64,000 nucleotides of DNA from Buddleja alternifolia. Its lineage: Eukaryota > Streptophyta > Magnoliopsida > Lamiales > Scrophulariaceae. The translations under genes and the position numbers were made by a program. The notes beneath the pieces were generated by a model, which was not told the DNA's origin, searched no databases, and saw only the letters and a program-made list of their open reading frames with translations. The stretch lies in NCBI GenBank assembly GCA_019426215.1, contig CM033396.1, positions 37,872,503 through 37,936,502 of the forward strand, given 5' to 3'. Of this stretch, positions 12,902 through 25,290 are shown one piece after another. Within the stretch, counting starts at the first letter, position 1. Each line of letters starts with the position of its first letter.

Positions 12902-13621
12902 TTAAGAAGGTATGTGTCAGCAGAACAAACAGCACAATTATCAAAATAAATAATTCAAGATCTGTATAAGTGTATATATGGTGCACCCCATGTGCAGATG
13001 GATATATTGATTGAATTATTCAGAAATTTTATCAAATTATATTGCAAGTAAAGTGCTTAATTTCTAGTTCCAGCTTATATATGAATTGTTCGCTTTTTGG
13101 TCGGCAATTATTTTGTACATATTTAGTCCCATGACATGTGCTAATAATTTCTAGTGAGATATGATAAGGTAGTTAATTACCAATAGTTATTATCTTATTT
13201 ACATTTTAGTCCCAATAAAAATGTTTGTAAAATATAGCATGAGAGGATTTCAGTAACATGCAAGACAATTTTTGAAATCATTTTTTCGAACAATATATAC
13301 AACGATATCGTGAAGGCGTACTAAAAAGTAAAAATCATCTAATATTATTACAAGAATTTGCACGTCGCAAGTGTTGGAATTAAAATAAAAGTAATTAAGT
13401 ATGTTGGCAACAAATCCTTTGGAGAAAATTAGAGAGCAATTTTGTTGTAACATTGAGGATCCGATTTTACCTCAACTTTTTGTTATTAATCTTTTGCTCT
13501 TGGTCCTTGAATTTTAGCAGAAAAAATATATTTTTTCTATATTAAAATGATAGCATATGATGTTTCATCTTAGAATTATTGTTATTTGCTTTTACTCATC
13601 AAAATTCAAGCGCATTCCAGA

Positions 13622-13971
13622 TAGGGGTGAAAGACGAACCAAACTACTCGATACTCGACTCGAGTTCAATCCCTAAAAGCTCGTTTGAGCTCGGTTTGTT
13701 AACTTATCAAACCAAACTTGAACAATTTTTTGTGCTTGATAAGTTTTGAAGCTCGGTTCGAACTCGGCTCAATTAGTAAAAAAGAATAAAAATATGTACA
13801 AAAAAATCAAACTACTCGAGCTTGACTCATGTTCGGTTCAATTAAAGCCCGTTTGAGCTCGACTCGATTAATAATCAAACAAGCTCAAACACAAACTTTA
13901 AAGCTCGCTTATATTTCAAACAAGTTTGAACAACATCTCATTCGATTCGACTCGGCTCGTTTACACCCCTA
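13622..13971. mobile_element. hAT-type MITE, same family as 2833-3172
   Basis: This 350-bp element has ends TAGGGGTGAAAGACGA and, inverted, TAGGGGTGTAAACGAG. Its flanks are attccaga and attccgaa (6 of 8). The inside has the same cgagctc and atcaaacca words as the copy at 2833. It is non-coding. Confidence 0.7.
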
Positions 13972-14673
13972 ATTCCGAATCATTGTGTTCTGTCGTATGA
14001 ATACACATCCAAATGGGCCAAGTAAGGACCCATAAAGCATTCTGGATCATCCAGCTTTGTCGTATCAACACCATTCAAATGGGCTAAGTATGGATCCATA
14101 TTGGGCTCCAGTTCAGCCTAATAAAAGTGAAGGCGGCCGAGTACGCATTCTAAGTACCGTAGTTGCGCTCCCTAGTAAACAAGTCATATTACCAAAGGCT
14201 TTTTTTTTTTGATAATCTATTACAAAGGCTTGTTAGCCTAATGTATCAGCTTTCACTTTTATGTGGGAAGTTCTAGGTTTAACTCTATTTTTCTCTTTTT
14301 ATTTGGAGTCTTATAAAATCTCTGTAACTCATGATTAGAACACTATCGGTCTGGGGTCATTGAGTCAGGGTATTCCCTTTCGTCTATAATTTAAAGTAAA
14401 CAAGGCATATTTAATGTTAGAGTGCATATCAATTGTGAATCAAAGTTTGTTTATTCTGTGTCAGACTGAATTCAATGGTTCGAAAGTGTATTTTGTATCA
14501 CATATGTATGTGTGGGGATCACATATAATATACCTCACTAAGTGTAAGCGTTAAACACTAGAACAATTGAACTTAGTCTATAATAAAATTCCCGTAGCCT
14601 TGAAATTGTTCAAGATGCTGGTTGAAAACGAATACGAGCTTAACCAGGCCCGAGACAACTTTAATAATAATTT

Positions 14674-15646
14674 GGGCAAAATACAAAATGCCCCCTCGAA
14701 CTATACTCATTGTCGCATTGACACCCCCCTCCTTAAAAAAAATGTATCAAATTGGTCACTCAGTCAACTTTTGTAGCTATTTTTTTATAATTGTTGAACT
14801 ATTTTCCAAAATTAACCTTCTACCTTTTTATACAAATATGGCTTGATTTGAAACTAAATTTGCACGACTTTACACCATTCTACTAACAAAGTTCAACTTT
14901 TTTTTCCTCCAAAATTTGTCAATTGATTTTTCATTCATTTTTTTCACTTGTCGTTTTCTAGGTTTTTAAACACAAATCTTTTCACTTGATTCTGTTGTTT
15001 TAATTTCCTGCCAATTTGTCTCACAATTTTTCACTTGATTTTTTACTTGATGTTAATGAAAAAATATTATACATGTAGTAAAAGATACTTGATATTATTT
15101 CCTTACTAATATCACTTTTATGTGTTAAATGTTAACTATATAACAAAAGTTTAGATAAATAAATATATGCCCAAATGAGATACTTATTTTATTCATTAAT
15201 TTTTTACTAAGGTCGTGGATGGCCAAATGAAAAAAGAATTGGTTTAGATATTTGTGCACACAAAATGATTATTTGTTACTAAATATTTTTGTATTAATTT
15301 TGGGTGAGATGTATTTACTCAATATTATATATCTAAAAATGAGTTTATTATATTTGGTGGTAAGAGGTATGTATGAGTAAATATGTATATTTAAATTTTA
15401 TTGTTATACTATTTTTTATAGTATGTTTTACTCGTACTAAAAGCCACTATAATTTTTTTTTTTTTTTACTCTTTACACATAAAAAATAGCTATGATCCAT
15501 GTGGAGAGGGGTAAAATTGGTATTTGCACTAAAATATTCTAATGCTAGCTAACATAAGTTTCACCGAGGAACCAATTTAATACATTATTTATTTCAGGGG
15601 GTATATACGACATTGAGTTTAGTTCGGGGAATTTTATATTATGCCC
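14674..15646. mobile_element. Non-autonomous TIR element with 9-bp target duplication (MULE-type)
   Basis: This 973-bp element has imperfect ~90-bp terminal inverted repeats. The left end GGGCAAAATACAAAATGCCC is mirrored by GGGCATAATATAAAATTCCC on the other strand at the right end. Both arms continue through ACTCAATGTCG-like and AATTGGT blocks. The flanks taataattt (14665-14673) and tactaattt (15647-15655) match at 8 of 9 bp, the length typical of Mutator-like elements. No coding frame survives inside. Confidence 0.7.
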
Positions 15647-16484
15647 TACTAATTTACTTTTACTTTTGAATTCTTGTTCCAGTACAATTAATGAAACTAG
15701 CAAAATATGAATGAATAAAGAAAGAGCCAACCTCAAAAAACTTCAAAATAATAAAAGTGATATCCGCAATAATATTCGTAATATTAATCTGAGAAAGTTA
15801 AAATAGCCATTCTTATAATATATTGTCTTTCCGTTCTACCCAATGAACAAGTCGCCCCGCTCCACAATACATCGATTTCAGCTCACAAGTTCAAAACTCA
15901 GATAATTTCTTTTTACTAAACATACATATATATATATATATATTAAGCTATAATAATTTTAACTTGCCAAAAAAAAAAAATTATTTGTCACAAGAAATAT
16001 CTTTTAAGTTGCCAATATTGATAATGGATTGCGCATGTTGTGATTTTAGATTAACATGTCGTATAGTGACGACTCACGGCAAAACAAAATTTTTATAATA
16101 GTCATCTATTGTAGTGACTTAACTCTTACATATTATTGTCACTTAAATTTATTAAATCATCAATTTGACAAAACACAAAATCTTGTGCCTCAAGGTACAT
16201 ACATACATATATATATGTGTGTGTGCGTGTGTGTAGTTTATCAAACTTCTTATGATCTTTCACTAAATTCAGACCAAAACTTGTAGCCATTCAATAGTAC
16301 ATAAGAGACGTGCATTCAAATCACATTTTACTATGAAACATAGAAAAAAGAAGATAACAATATAAAAGGATTTAAGCTTATATTTATTTCAAAAGATAAA
16401 TCCCTCAAAACATTTACGCCACCCTTACAACCTGCTGTTGAGGCAAAAACTATAACACACAAACAAGCAAGCACAAAATATTAC

Positions 16485-19400
16485 CTAGTCGGCCTCTGTT
16501 GCCTTTTCATTGATCGGCTTTTCACTCACTTCAATCTTCTCTTCTTCGGTAATATGCACATTCTCAACCCGGTGTGTAACCTCATCTGCTGCATCCTTCA
16601 CATTCTGAGTAGGTCCATTGGCAGCAGAAGTCTCTTGCTCGGTGCTATTCAACGGGCCAGTCTGCCATATTCTGATAGTCCCGTCTTCAGATCCCGAGGC
16701 ATAAGATTCACCCCCGGGAGAGAAACGCACACAGTGCACTGGACCATGATGTCCCTTGTTGCATCCTATCATACCCCCAAATTTTTTTTTGTGTAAATAG
16801 GAAAAGTGAAAGTGAAAGTGAAAATATGGTGAATTTACTAGCCAGTTCCGGAACATCTGGGCCACCCATGCATGAGGTCCACAAATGGACTTAACATGTC
16901 GGGCTGCTGAGATTTCCCGGGACTGAACAATTTCAAGAAGGGACAAGTAGGATTCAAGGAACACTGAGAAAGACACTAGAATTGATTAAAGGGCCTCGGT
17001 CTTCTTTAACAATTTAAAAAGGGATAATTTCATGCGCACCCCCACACAAGTCCCCTAAATAGGGCTGCAAACTGTAATATGCTTTTTTACCCAACGGAGG
17101 TGAAATGGTAATCTGCTTTTTTCGTAAATAGAGTCTCACATAAGAGGTGTCTATGTAATTTACCCATTAAAACATATTCAAGCTTACCGATTTCTGCTCC
17201 AGTGTGAAAATCAAATACACGAATCCACATATCTTCTCCACCAGCAATGAACTTATTACCATACTTTGGCTCCAATGAAGCTGATTCTACAATGCACGGC
17301 ATGTCATAACTCTTCACCAATCCAAAGCTGTTAAAAAGTTCAGACATTATTAAACGTGCAAATCCAACCAAAAAGTCTGTTTGAGATTATATCACACAAT
17401 CAGATGGAAAGATTGGTAAATAGAAACAGCGTGAAATAAATATAGAGTGGCATACTGATTTGCATCCCAAAACTTCACAGTTGAACCATCAGCGGTTGTT
17501 ATATAGCGACCATCTTGACTCACTTCAGCACTGGTAACAGAGGACTTGGTCTCGAGTGTCCGAACAATTGTACCAGTTCTCACATCCCATAACCTATACA
17601 TCAATCAAATTGATATGTCAAATTTCAATGCATGAGAAACTGGAAGTTTTAGAATTTTGCAGGGATCACCGAGAATATATTTTAACTGAACCGAGATGGA
17701 TATTCATATTAGTAATTACTAAGAATGACTGGAAGTTGTATAGCAATTTTTGAAACCTAAAAGCGAATAAAGTGAAATGCAAGATTCTCCAGCGCACCAA
17801 ACCTAGAAAAGTGACTTCTGGATAAAGGCTGAGGGGTGAAAGTTGATTTACAGTCTCAATATTGAGGTGTAATCAAGAATTGCAACATGTTCCATGTATC
17901 TAATGAATGAGGTGCATCTATACAGTAAGGGGAGAATGAAAATTGGTTTATCATCTGAAGATGATGTTAAAATTAGGATTCTATGAGATACAGAATGCAC
18001 AAGCCATTATTACTCAAGCCGCCGCCGCCACCACTAATCCCACCCCTGGGTGGATGCCAATGCATGCATGCATGCAGGGGCATATACACATTGAAATAGC
18101 CTAAAACAAGTAGGTCGGATCAAAAGAATCATATAAAGTCAGCAAACTCTAATAGGATGCGCTTCATTTCCATTTTTCTTTTTCTCGAAAAAACAAATTC
18201 CAACAAAGTGGAAAGAATTTCAAGTGCCAAAACAATTTTATAAAGCAAATTTCCTATTGCATAACTGGCGACTCATCCAATATTTTAAACGACCATGGTC
18301 GGCCTAAAGTATCACTTATAAGATGCAACAAATAAGAGGAGATAATCAGATTCTAGACTCTAGTTAACAAGGCACATGTGTTTTCTTTAAAAATATTTTA
18401 AGAAAGTATGTAAGAACGCCAGTGAAACAGATACATCAATTTCACGTAGTGTCCACATACCTCACCCCGCCCATATCAGTACAAGAACCTAATATTGTTT
18501 GATCACTGTGGAGCCAAGCAATAGTTCTGACTGAACCAGGAGACTTTTCAATTTCCCTGGGAGGTGCATCAGGCTGGTTTAAATCGAATATGCGAAGAAC
18601 TTTTTCCATCCCTCCAGTTAGCAGAAGTTGGGTATCCTGAAAATTGAGAAAACAACTTCAATCATCACTATCTGTCAAATATTAAATAGACATAAGCACC
18701 ATTAACAACAGAAGTTACAACCCTATGTTACATGGACAATTCTGACAAGGCTCTAAGCAAGGCATCTGAGACTTATTACATGGTCAATTGATACCTTTTG
18801 ATCCTTCATTTCGTAGAGCTATTTTTAAATCAGACCTTGCACACATACTTTAATGAATGCAATACAATTCCAATCCGGATAATTAAAGGTGAACAAGAAT
18901 ATGCATATATCGATTTTAGCTGGCAAGTGAATGTGCCAGACTAACGAATTAGTTAACTGGTAATTAAAGCAAAAACATGAGTCAGGAAGAAAAGTAAGTG
19001 GTGAATCAGGAAAGAGGTCATCCATTGCCAGATCACGTAAGATACAAACCAAAACTTTCAGATATAAAAGAGACGAATTATTCATAATTCACTTCATCAG
19101 GACAAATCAGACTTACAGTAATATAATACTTCGGAAACAGGTAAAAGCACAGATAAGTACCATGCATAAGGTTGCATAGTAAAACAAAAAAAAGCACTAA
19201 AATTCGGGCAAACTCAGGATCTGTTTGCATCAATACCTTCTAACATAACTGAAATAGCAAAACAAAAAAAATGGCCCCGTGTCACTTTAAAAAGATTAAA
19301 ATAAAGTTTTAGCAACTTAACATATAATGCAATACGATTTTCTAAATTAGCATATGCAACAAGAATATTCTGATTCTGTATGCAAACCAACCCAATGTGA

Positions 19401-21302
19401 CTTGCAAGCCCACAGACAAATATTCATGCAAATCTACAGTGATCAAATCGATAGACAGCAATTGAAAGATCTGAACCTTAATTCCTCTAGGGAGTATGAA
19501 TAAACAATTAAAAAGTATCCACAAGACATTTGAAGTGAATGTATATGGTAAAATTGTACCTCTGAGAAGGCACAAGCTCGTACTATGTGTTTATGCTCGA
19601 ATGAATGCAATACATCACCAGTCAATGCATCCCATAATTTCCTGCAATCGATAGTATGATTAAAACACAAAGCAACGCAGTTGTGATAACAAAATTCCGA
19701 ATTCCGTAACGACTTTGTTGAGTCAATACTTATCTACATAGACGATGTAACGATAAGATAATGCACGTTAAGAGATACAAATTAGAGATAAGTGTTTAAT
19801 ACTTAATAAAAAATTTAATTTCATCATTAGAAAAAGAAGAAACACAGAGAACTTGACCACATACGCAGAAAAATCAGCTGATGCAGAGGCAGCACGCAAA
19901 GCATGTTTATCCAGGCAACAGCTCCAGACTGCACCTTTATGCCCTTGAAAGGTCCCAATCCAATCTCCAGTTTCCCCATTTCTCAACATCGGAGTTGAGT
20001 CTGAAAAGATGAGCCAAAACACAAACATTTAATCGAGTCATTAGTTGTACAAAAATTTCAATTCGAAAAACAAGATGCTTAGGTTCATTCTAGTATAAGA
20101 AAGATTAGGATTTCTTCCATATGAGTATTATTAAAACTGCACAACTTCCATATAATGTAAAATATACAAACTAGCAGTTATGTAACGGAGTGTATGGAAA
20201 TATGGAAAGTGATAAGGAAATAGCAGTTATAAAATGGAGTTTAGCAACATGATCATCGAATCTTGACTAGTTGCACTAGCATAAACACATATATTGTCTC
20301 CACGAACACAACATTGACATATGAGGACAAGTGACGTTGCTTCTTACAAACATATTTTCCAGGCAATACATGATGGTAACTAAATAGATTTAATTCTGCT
20401 AAAAAAGTCAAAGTCGTATTCAAATATTTAGTAAATATACCGCTTCGAGATTCAGGTTGAAACAGATAATACAAGGTATCAATGCAGGATGCACGTTATA
20501 ATTCTCATCATAGTACAAGCATTTAAGTGGAATATTGAACAATGTATTTAACAGAGCTATGCTTCCCGAATTGTACATATTAAATAGGCGAACAATAGCA
20601 AGGTCATTCTCACGGGGCCAAAGGCAAAAATTATTTCAAACCGTAAATACTTTGTGTGATGACATTCGAAGATGATAAATAAAGACTTGTCCACGTGGCT
20701 CTAGCACGCTTAAATCACAAACAAATGATACTTGGTCTAAAGCATCTCGATCTTCATACTTCTCCAACATTTGCTCCTTCCAATCACATTCTACCATACC
20801 TATTTTCCATTTCCAGAACAGCATTCACAGACACTCACTTTCTACACAACAAACTCAAATTTGGCATATTATACTTCAGCTAGAATCCCATAGCATTTAT
20901 TCTAATTCTCAACGCTTGTGAAAATATCCGGCACTTCCGCTAATGATAGAAAAGTTAAATTTAATGGAAACACAACTAGGCCAATCAATCATCGAAACTT
21001 TGAACAGATGATAAAGATAATTGCATTCAATGAAAATATGAAGTAAATCAAAATGGCAACACACAACAGCTCCGAAAACCAGAAAGCAACATTCAATAAT
21101 CCATCATCTCGACAACGAAAAAATGAAAAGCAGAACATAAACATAAACAAACAACAAATTTCAGCTGAAGATATGAAAAGTTACCCTTGCTTGCACTAAC
21201 AAGGAAGAAACCATCAGGCGTTATCGGGCTATAGAACAAATCGACAACTGGACGCGAATGCCCATGGCAAACCAATGGAGCTACAACTTTCTTCTTATCC
21301 AT
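16485..21302 (-). CDS. STRAP-like WD40 repeat protein
   Basis: This is a seven-blade WD40 scaffold homologous to serine-threonine kinase receptor-associated protein (STRAP/UNRIP). In animals that protein acts with the SMN complex and TGF-beta receptors; the plant role is inferred. Seven - strand exons (21185-21302, 19865-20000, 19560-19641, 18461-18636, 17456-17593, 17188-17327, 16485-16765) join in frame to 356 residues. The start [20 protein letters not shown] is the usual N terminus. WD blades are seen at [58 protein letters not shown] and [11 protein letters not shown]...IRIWQTG. The C-terminal ~50 residues are an acidic, low-complexity tail ending [12 protein letters not shown]. Introns are large (up to 1.2 kb) and one holds a MITE. 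Family assignment is secure. Confidence 0.94.
17021..17165. mobile_element. 145-bp MITE in the last STRAP intron
   Basis: The ends are GGGATAATTTCATG and, inverted, GGGTAAATTACATAG. The flanks ttaaaaa and attaaaa are similar but too AT-rich to prove a target duplication. It contains no coding sequence and lies between the exons at 17188-17327 and 16485-16765. Confidence 0.5.
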
Positions 21303-21840
21303 TCTTCAACTGCCCTAAACACAGCCCCAATTACAAGACTTTTTTCTCTAAGTATAAACACAAACACTAATCAATTGAACCCTAATTTCGATCCCAAATC
21401 CAGAACTCAAGGACCTAAATTCAAGCTCAACTTTCGACAATTGACACCAAAAAACACGCACAATTGCCTGATAAAAAAAGGTAATTTCTGAGATCACAAA
21501 CAAAATTACAGACTAAAAACAAGAAAATCTCAACAGATCAGATAGTATTTGTAATATAAAACTAGTATATATGGGTGTATCTATATGTAGTGGCGGCAAT
21601 GAAACACAGGTGGGAAACCCTAATCTTTGGGGAAAATTAAGATCGGTTAAAATTCTGCACGGATCCACACCTCCTAACCCTAGATAGATCAAATTTGTTA
21701 TTCCTTTTTTATTTTGGTAGAAAAAAATAAAAACTATAAGATTGAAAAATCTAAGAAAAAAATAGGAACTCCATAGATACAAACACACAGACTATATCTA
21801 TAGGGCTAGGCGCAAGAAGCTCAAGGGACATGCCCTCCTT

Positions 21841-21848
21841 TATTTATA
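21841..21848 (-). promoter_or_regulatory. Candidate TATA box of the STRAP-like gene
   Basis: TATAAATA on the - strand lies 539 bp above the start codon at 21302. Use of this box would imply a leader of about 500 bp. The leader region contains AAACCCTA-type telo-box words (near 21,615 and 21,675), which are common in promoters and leaders of plant housekeeping genes. A leader intron cannot be excluded. Confidence 0.4.
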
Positions 21849-22504
21849 GGGAGAATATTTCCGATTTATCCGATTTGTGCTCTTTTTCATTTTTCGTTTT
21901 CTTTTGGGAAAAATTGCTTTTTTCTTTCCATAATTTTGCCTCATTTTTAATTTCCACCTCATTTGTTAGGGATTTATTCTATGACAGACCTGCTTTAGGA
22001 AAAAATGATCACTTTATTTCGTTTAATAAAAAATTTATAACGTTAAGAACAATACAACTTAAACTTTTTTAACGATATAGTAATAACAACTAAATACTGA
22101 ATATCAAGTTTTCTTCAAGATAACATATCTTAATAACTAACAACTAGCACAAGAAAACTCTTGTGCAAATTCTTATTCAAAAGAGATAAAACTTTCATTT
22201 AATAGAGAAAACAAACTCTCGTACGATAGATAAAACAAAATATCTAAAAAATTATATAAAATCAAATGTATCGCTCGTCTTCATCCCATCATATCCATCT
22301 ATGTTTCGCTAGATCCATCTCTGTCAATCAGATTTGAAGTTAGGATACACAATTTAAAGGAGGATACTCCAACTTACCGCCGACGATGGTAGTGACATCA
22401 GTAGTGATGGAGGAGATTGCTTCACCAAGCCATCGTCAGCGAAGAAAAAGAGAAAAAAAATGGTTAGGGTTTCGGGAGAGATAGGGAGGGGGTGGCCAAT
22501 TTTT

Positions 22505-22850
22505 TAGAGATTTATATTTTATAATATACTAAACGTCTCACATTTAGTCTCCAATCGAATTTTTTATCCAAAATTCAACGGTCAACTCCATTAGTCAACA
22601 TTTAGACCAATTTTTTTGGGAGATTAATGCGTAAATGCACCCATACACAGATTATATTCAGTATCATGTGTCACTCACGCATAAAATATCCCTAAAAAAT
22701 TGGACAAAATGTTGACTAACAGAGTTAAACGTTAAATTTTCGACAAAAATTTCAATTGAGACTAAATGTCGACATTTCGAAAGTTATGGAACTAAATGTG
22801 ATAAATTCATAACAAATGAGACCAAAATAAAAATAAATAAAGTTGCGGGA
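22505..22850. mobile_element. Foldback / long-TIR element
   Basis: The left arm (about 22,530-22,622, containing cacatttagtctccaat and gtcaacatttagaccaatt) is mirrored by the right arm (about 22,685-22,805, containing attggacaaaatgttgact and attgagactaaatgtcgac). This gives two imperfect ~90-bp arms around a ~70-bp centre. It is non-coding and lies upstream of the STRAP-like gene. Confidence 0.6.
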
Positions 22851-24589
22851 CACAAAATATGATTTCCCACTAAACTAATTGCTAAGTAAAATGGTAGTTT
22901 TTATTGAATTCTTGAGCTTCTATAAATTTATTATGGTCCTTGTATTACAATATTAGGTATTAAAAGAAAGATCAAAAAACAAATTGATTCAATAGTAAGT
23001 ATAAAAGACATGTTTTGTTTACTATTATTTCGAAATGTTGAATTTAATGTCGAAAGTGTTTAGGACTTTTTCCCTTATTCAAATTCATGCCTTATAGTCA
23101 TTTGGGATTTTTGTTGGGATTCTTGCATTAAGGCATTCGCTTGAAAATGGGGTGATGTTCTTTGTGTTTGGTTATATTTTTTAGAAAATATTTGAAATTT
23201 ATAAAATGATGTGATAATTTGCTAATGTAAAATGCGTAAAATAATTGAGTTAGTTATTTTGATAATGATTATGTGATTAAAAAACATAATAATTTGTTAT
23301 TTAAAAGACTGTAAATATGAAAGAAAAAAGAGTTAACGGTTATAATCAATAATTATTGATGGTGCTTGTTGTTGGAGAATTTTGATAGGGCCTTGTGTAC
23401 TTTAGAATGAATAGATGGATCAAGGGAAAAGTCGAGGCACGAGTTTAGACTCGATTTTTCTTAAGACGATATTGCCCGCACATGGTGCTTATGGAATTTG
23501 GCAATCGTCTCCCAAGGTACAACGACTTGTTTCTCGTGATAGTAGCACTACAAATCCCGAAAATCAACGAACATACTTCTATCTTGAACTCTCTTTTAGA
23601 AAATGACTAGAGAATGAATTTATGAATGTTGTAAAAACCCATATTGAATTTTACATGAGTGTACTTATTTTATAGATTTGGATGTGACCAGTCGTCATTA
23701 GACACAGTGCATACATACAGTCGAGGTTGCTAACTGTACGGTTGCGATCAATTGATTGAAATCTGTCCATTCGATTAATTTCTCATTCATTCTAAAATGG
23801 ATTTGAGGAATTAAAATCAAATCAATCTTTTCCAACAAATGTGTGAAGTGAAAGATATTTTGATTGATAAGGTTATAGAGGTGTGTGTAGAGGTGAATTT
23901 TTTTTTAAAAAAAAGTATTTTTTGTTGAAATGAGTTGTAAATGAAAACATTCGACCATTGTGATGTAAAAAATGGAAAACATAATTAGCAAATATGTCCA
24001 ACATAACCTTACATATGTCCGTTCCTTTTTCCCCATCTTTTCCATTGATGCAAAAAACAAATATAAAATTCGAAAATGTATCTTAACCTAACTTTATAAG
24101 GTTTAATGGATGTCATGCTCTTCCCTACAAATAATAATAATAATAATAAATTGCAGAAAGAAATTGAGAAAAAGTTTTTTAAGGGATACAATATGTGGTA
24201 TTAAAATTGTATTTGGATGAGTTTTTTTTTTTTTTTTTTTTGTAAAGAAAACATGTAATGATCAGGGCTGATTGTGTGTTCTTTTTTTGTGAGAAGTTTA
24301 TTTGGATGAGATGTTTATCATTTTGACAAATATGTCTTTGTGGAACTTATTGATTTAGATATTAAAAAAATTAGACAAAATGAATCTTATTTCGAATGTT
24401 ATGTTATTTCGAATTAGAATATGTGGTTAATTTGACTTTCATTATTGAGAAATAGCCAGATAAAATTCTTTCAGTTGTCGAGTGAACCTTCAAATTATAA
24501 TTGTAAAATATATTGTTTTTCATTTTATGCAAAGGGTTAAATGCATAAAAACCCCATACTATATTGAAAAAGCAAAAAAAAGGTATTCT
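22851..24589. other. Gene-free spacer
   Basis: AT-rich sequence with poly(T) runs (24,222-24,241) and an ATA/TAA microsatellite (24,127-24,148). The segment around 23,400-23,600 is slightly richer in GC but gives no recognisable protein. No gene call is supported. Confidence 0.5.
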
Positions 24590-24599
24590 TTGCAAAGAA

Positions 24600-25290
24600 A
24601 CTTCCAAGGATTCTTGGGACTCTTTGAATAAAAATATCAAGGCTCTGTCAGAATGAAGCGTGCACAACTTCAAGCCTTGAGAAGGGATTTTGAAACTCTC
24701 ACAATGAAAGATGAAGAATTGGTTATTAACTATTGTGCACGAACAATGGAGATAAGCAACAAGATGCTTTTCCTTGGCGAGAAGATGGAAGATGCCACTA
24801 TTGCGAAGAAGAATTTACGCTCCATGACACCAAAGTTCCATTATGTTGTCTGCTCAATCAAAGAATCAAAAGATATAATGCACTCTTTGTTGATGAATTG
24901 AAAAGCTCACTATTGGCCATGAACAAAAAATGAACAAAAATCAAAAGTAGAGGAGCAATCATTGTAGACTTCTATCAATGCCCATTCCAAAAATTTTAGA
25001 GAAAGCGGTAGAGGTATAGGTAGAGGAAGAGGAGATCAAGGAAATAGAGACGACAATAGGATTTCCAGAAACAAGGATGACCAAGTTCAAGGCAAAGGCA
25101 GAGGATGAAATTTTGACAAATCCAAGGTAGAGAGTTATAGATGTCATAACTTCGGTCATTATCGTTCTAAATGTTATATCAAGTTGCCTAATGACAATGA
25201 CACTGGAGAGAAGTCAATTTTTGTGGAAAATGAGGAAGCAGAAACTTTGTTGTCGGCTTTTGTAGATGAGAAGGAACTAGTGTCATATAT
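24600..25290 (+). pseudogene. Outer copia: gag fragment
   Basis: The encoded piece (KRAQLQALRRDFETLTMK ... YCARTMEISNKM ... LRSMTPKFHYVVCSI) is the UBN2-type copia gag. An Arg/Gly-rich stretch and a zinc knuckle follow (YRCHNFGHYRSKC near 25,135-25,175), in which the first Cys is replaced by Ser. In-frame stops and frame changes near 24,900 and 25,107 show it is dead. Coding likeness ends about 25,290, where the hAT element begins. Confidence 0.8.

Larger units (their letters stand above)
9672..16484. other. Gene-free spacer with small transposon relics
   Basis: No credible protein gene or RNA gene is visible in these 6.8 kb. The stretch is AT-rich with scattered (TA)n (for example 12,876-12,902 and 15,927-15,942). 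It contains three recognisable insertions, listed separately: a poly(A) retroelement end (11464), a hAT MITE (13622) and a TIR element with 9-bp duplications (14674). Nothing else can be named. Confidence 0.6.

Noticed and set aside
18040..18085. GCATGCATGCATGC and GCCGCC repeats as regulatory sites
   Set aside because: Short simple repeats in a STRAP intron without further support.
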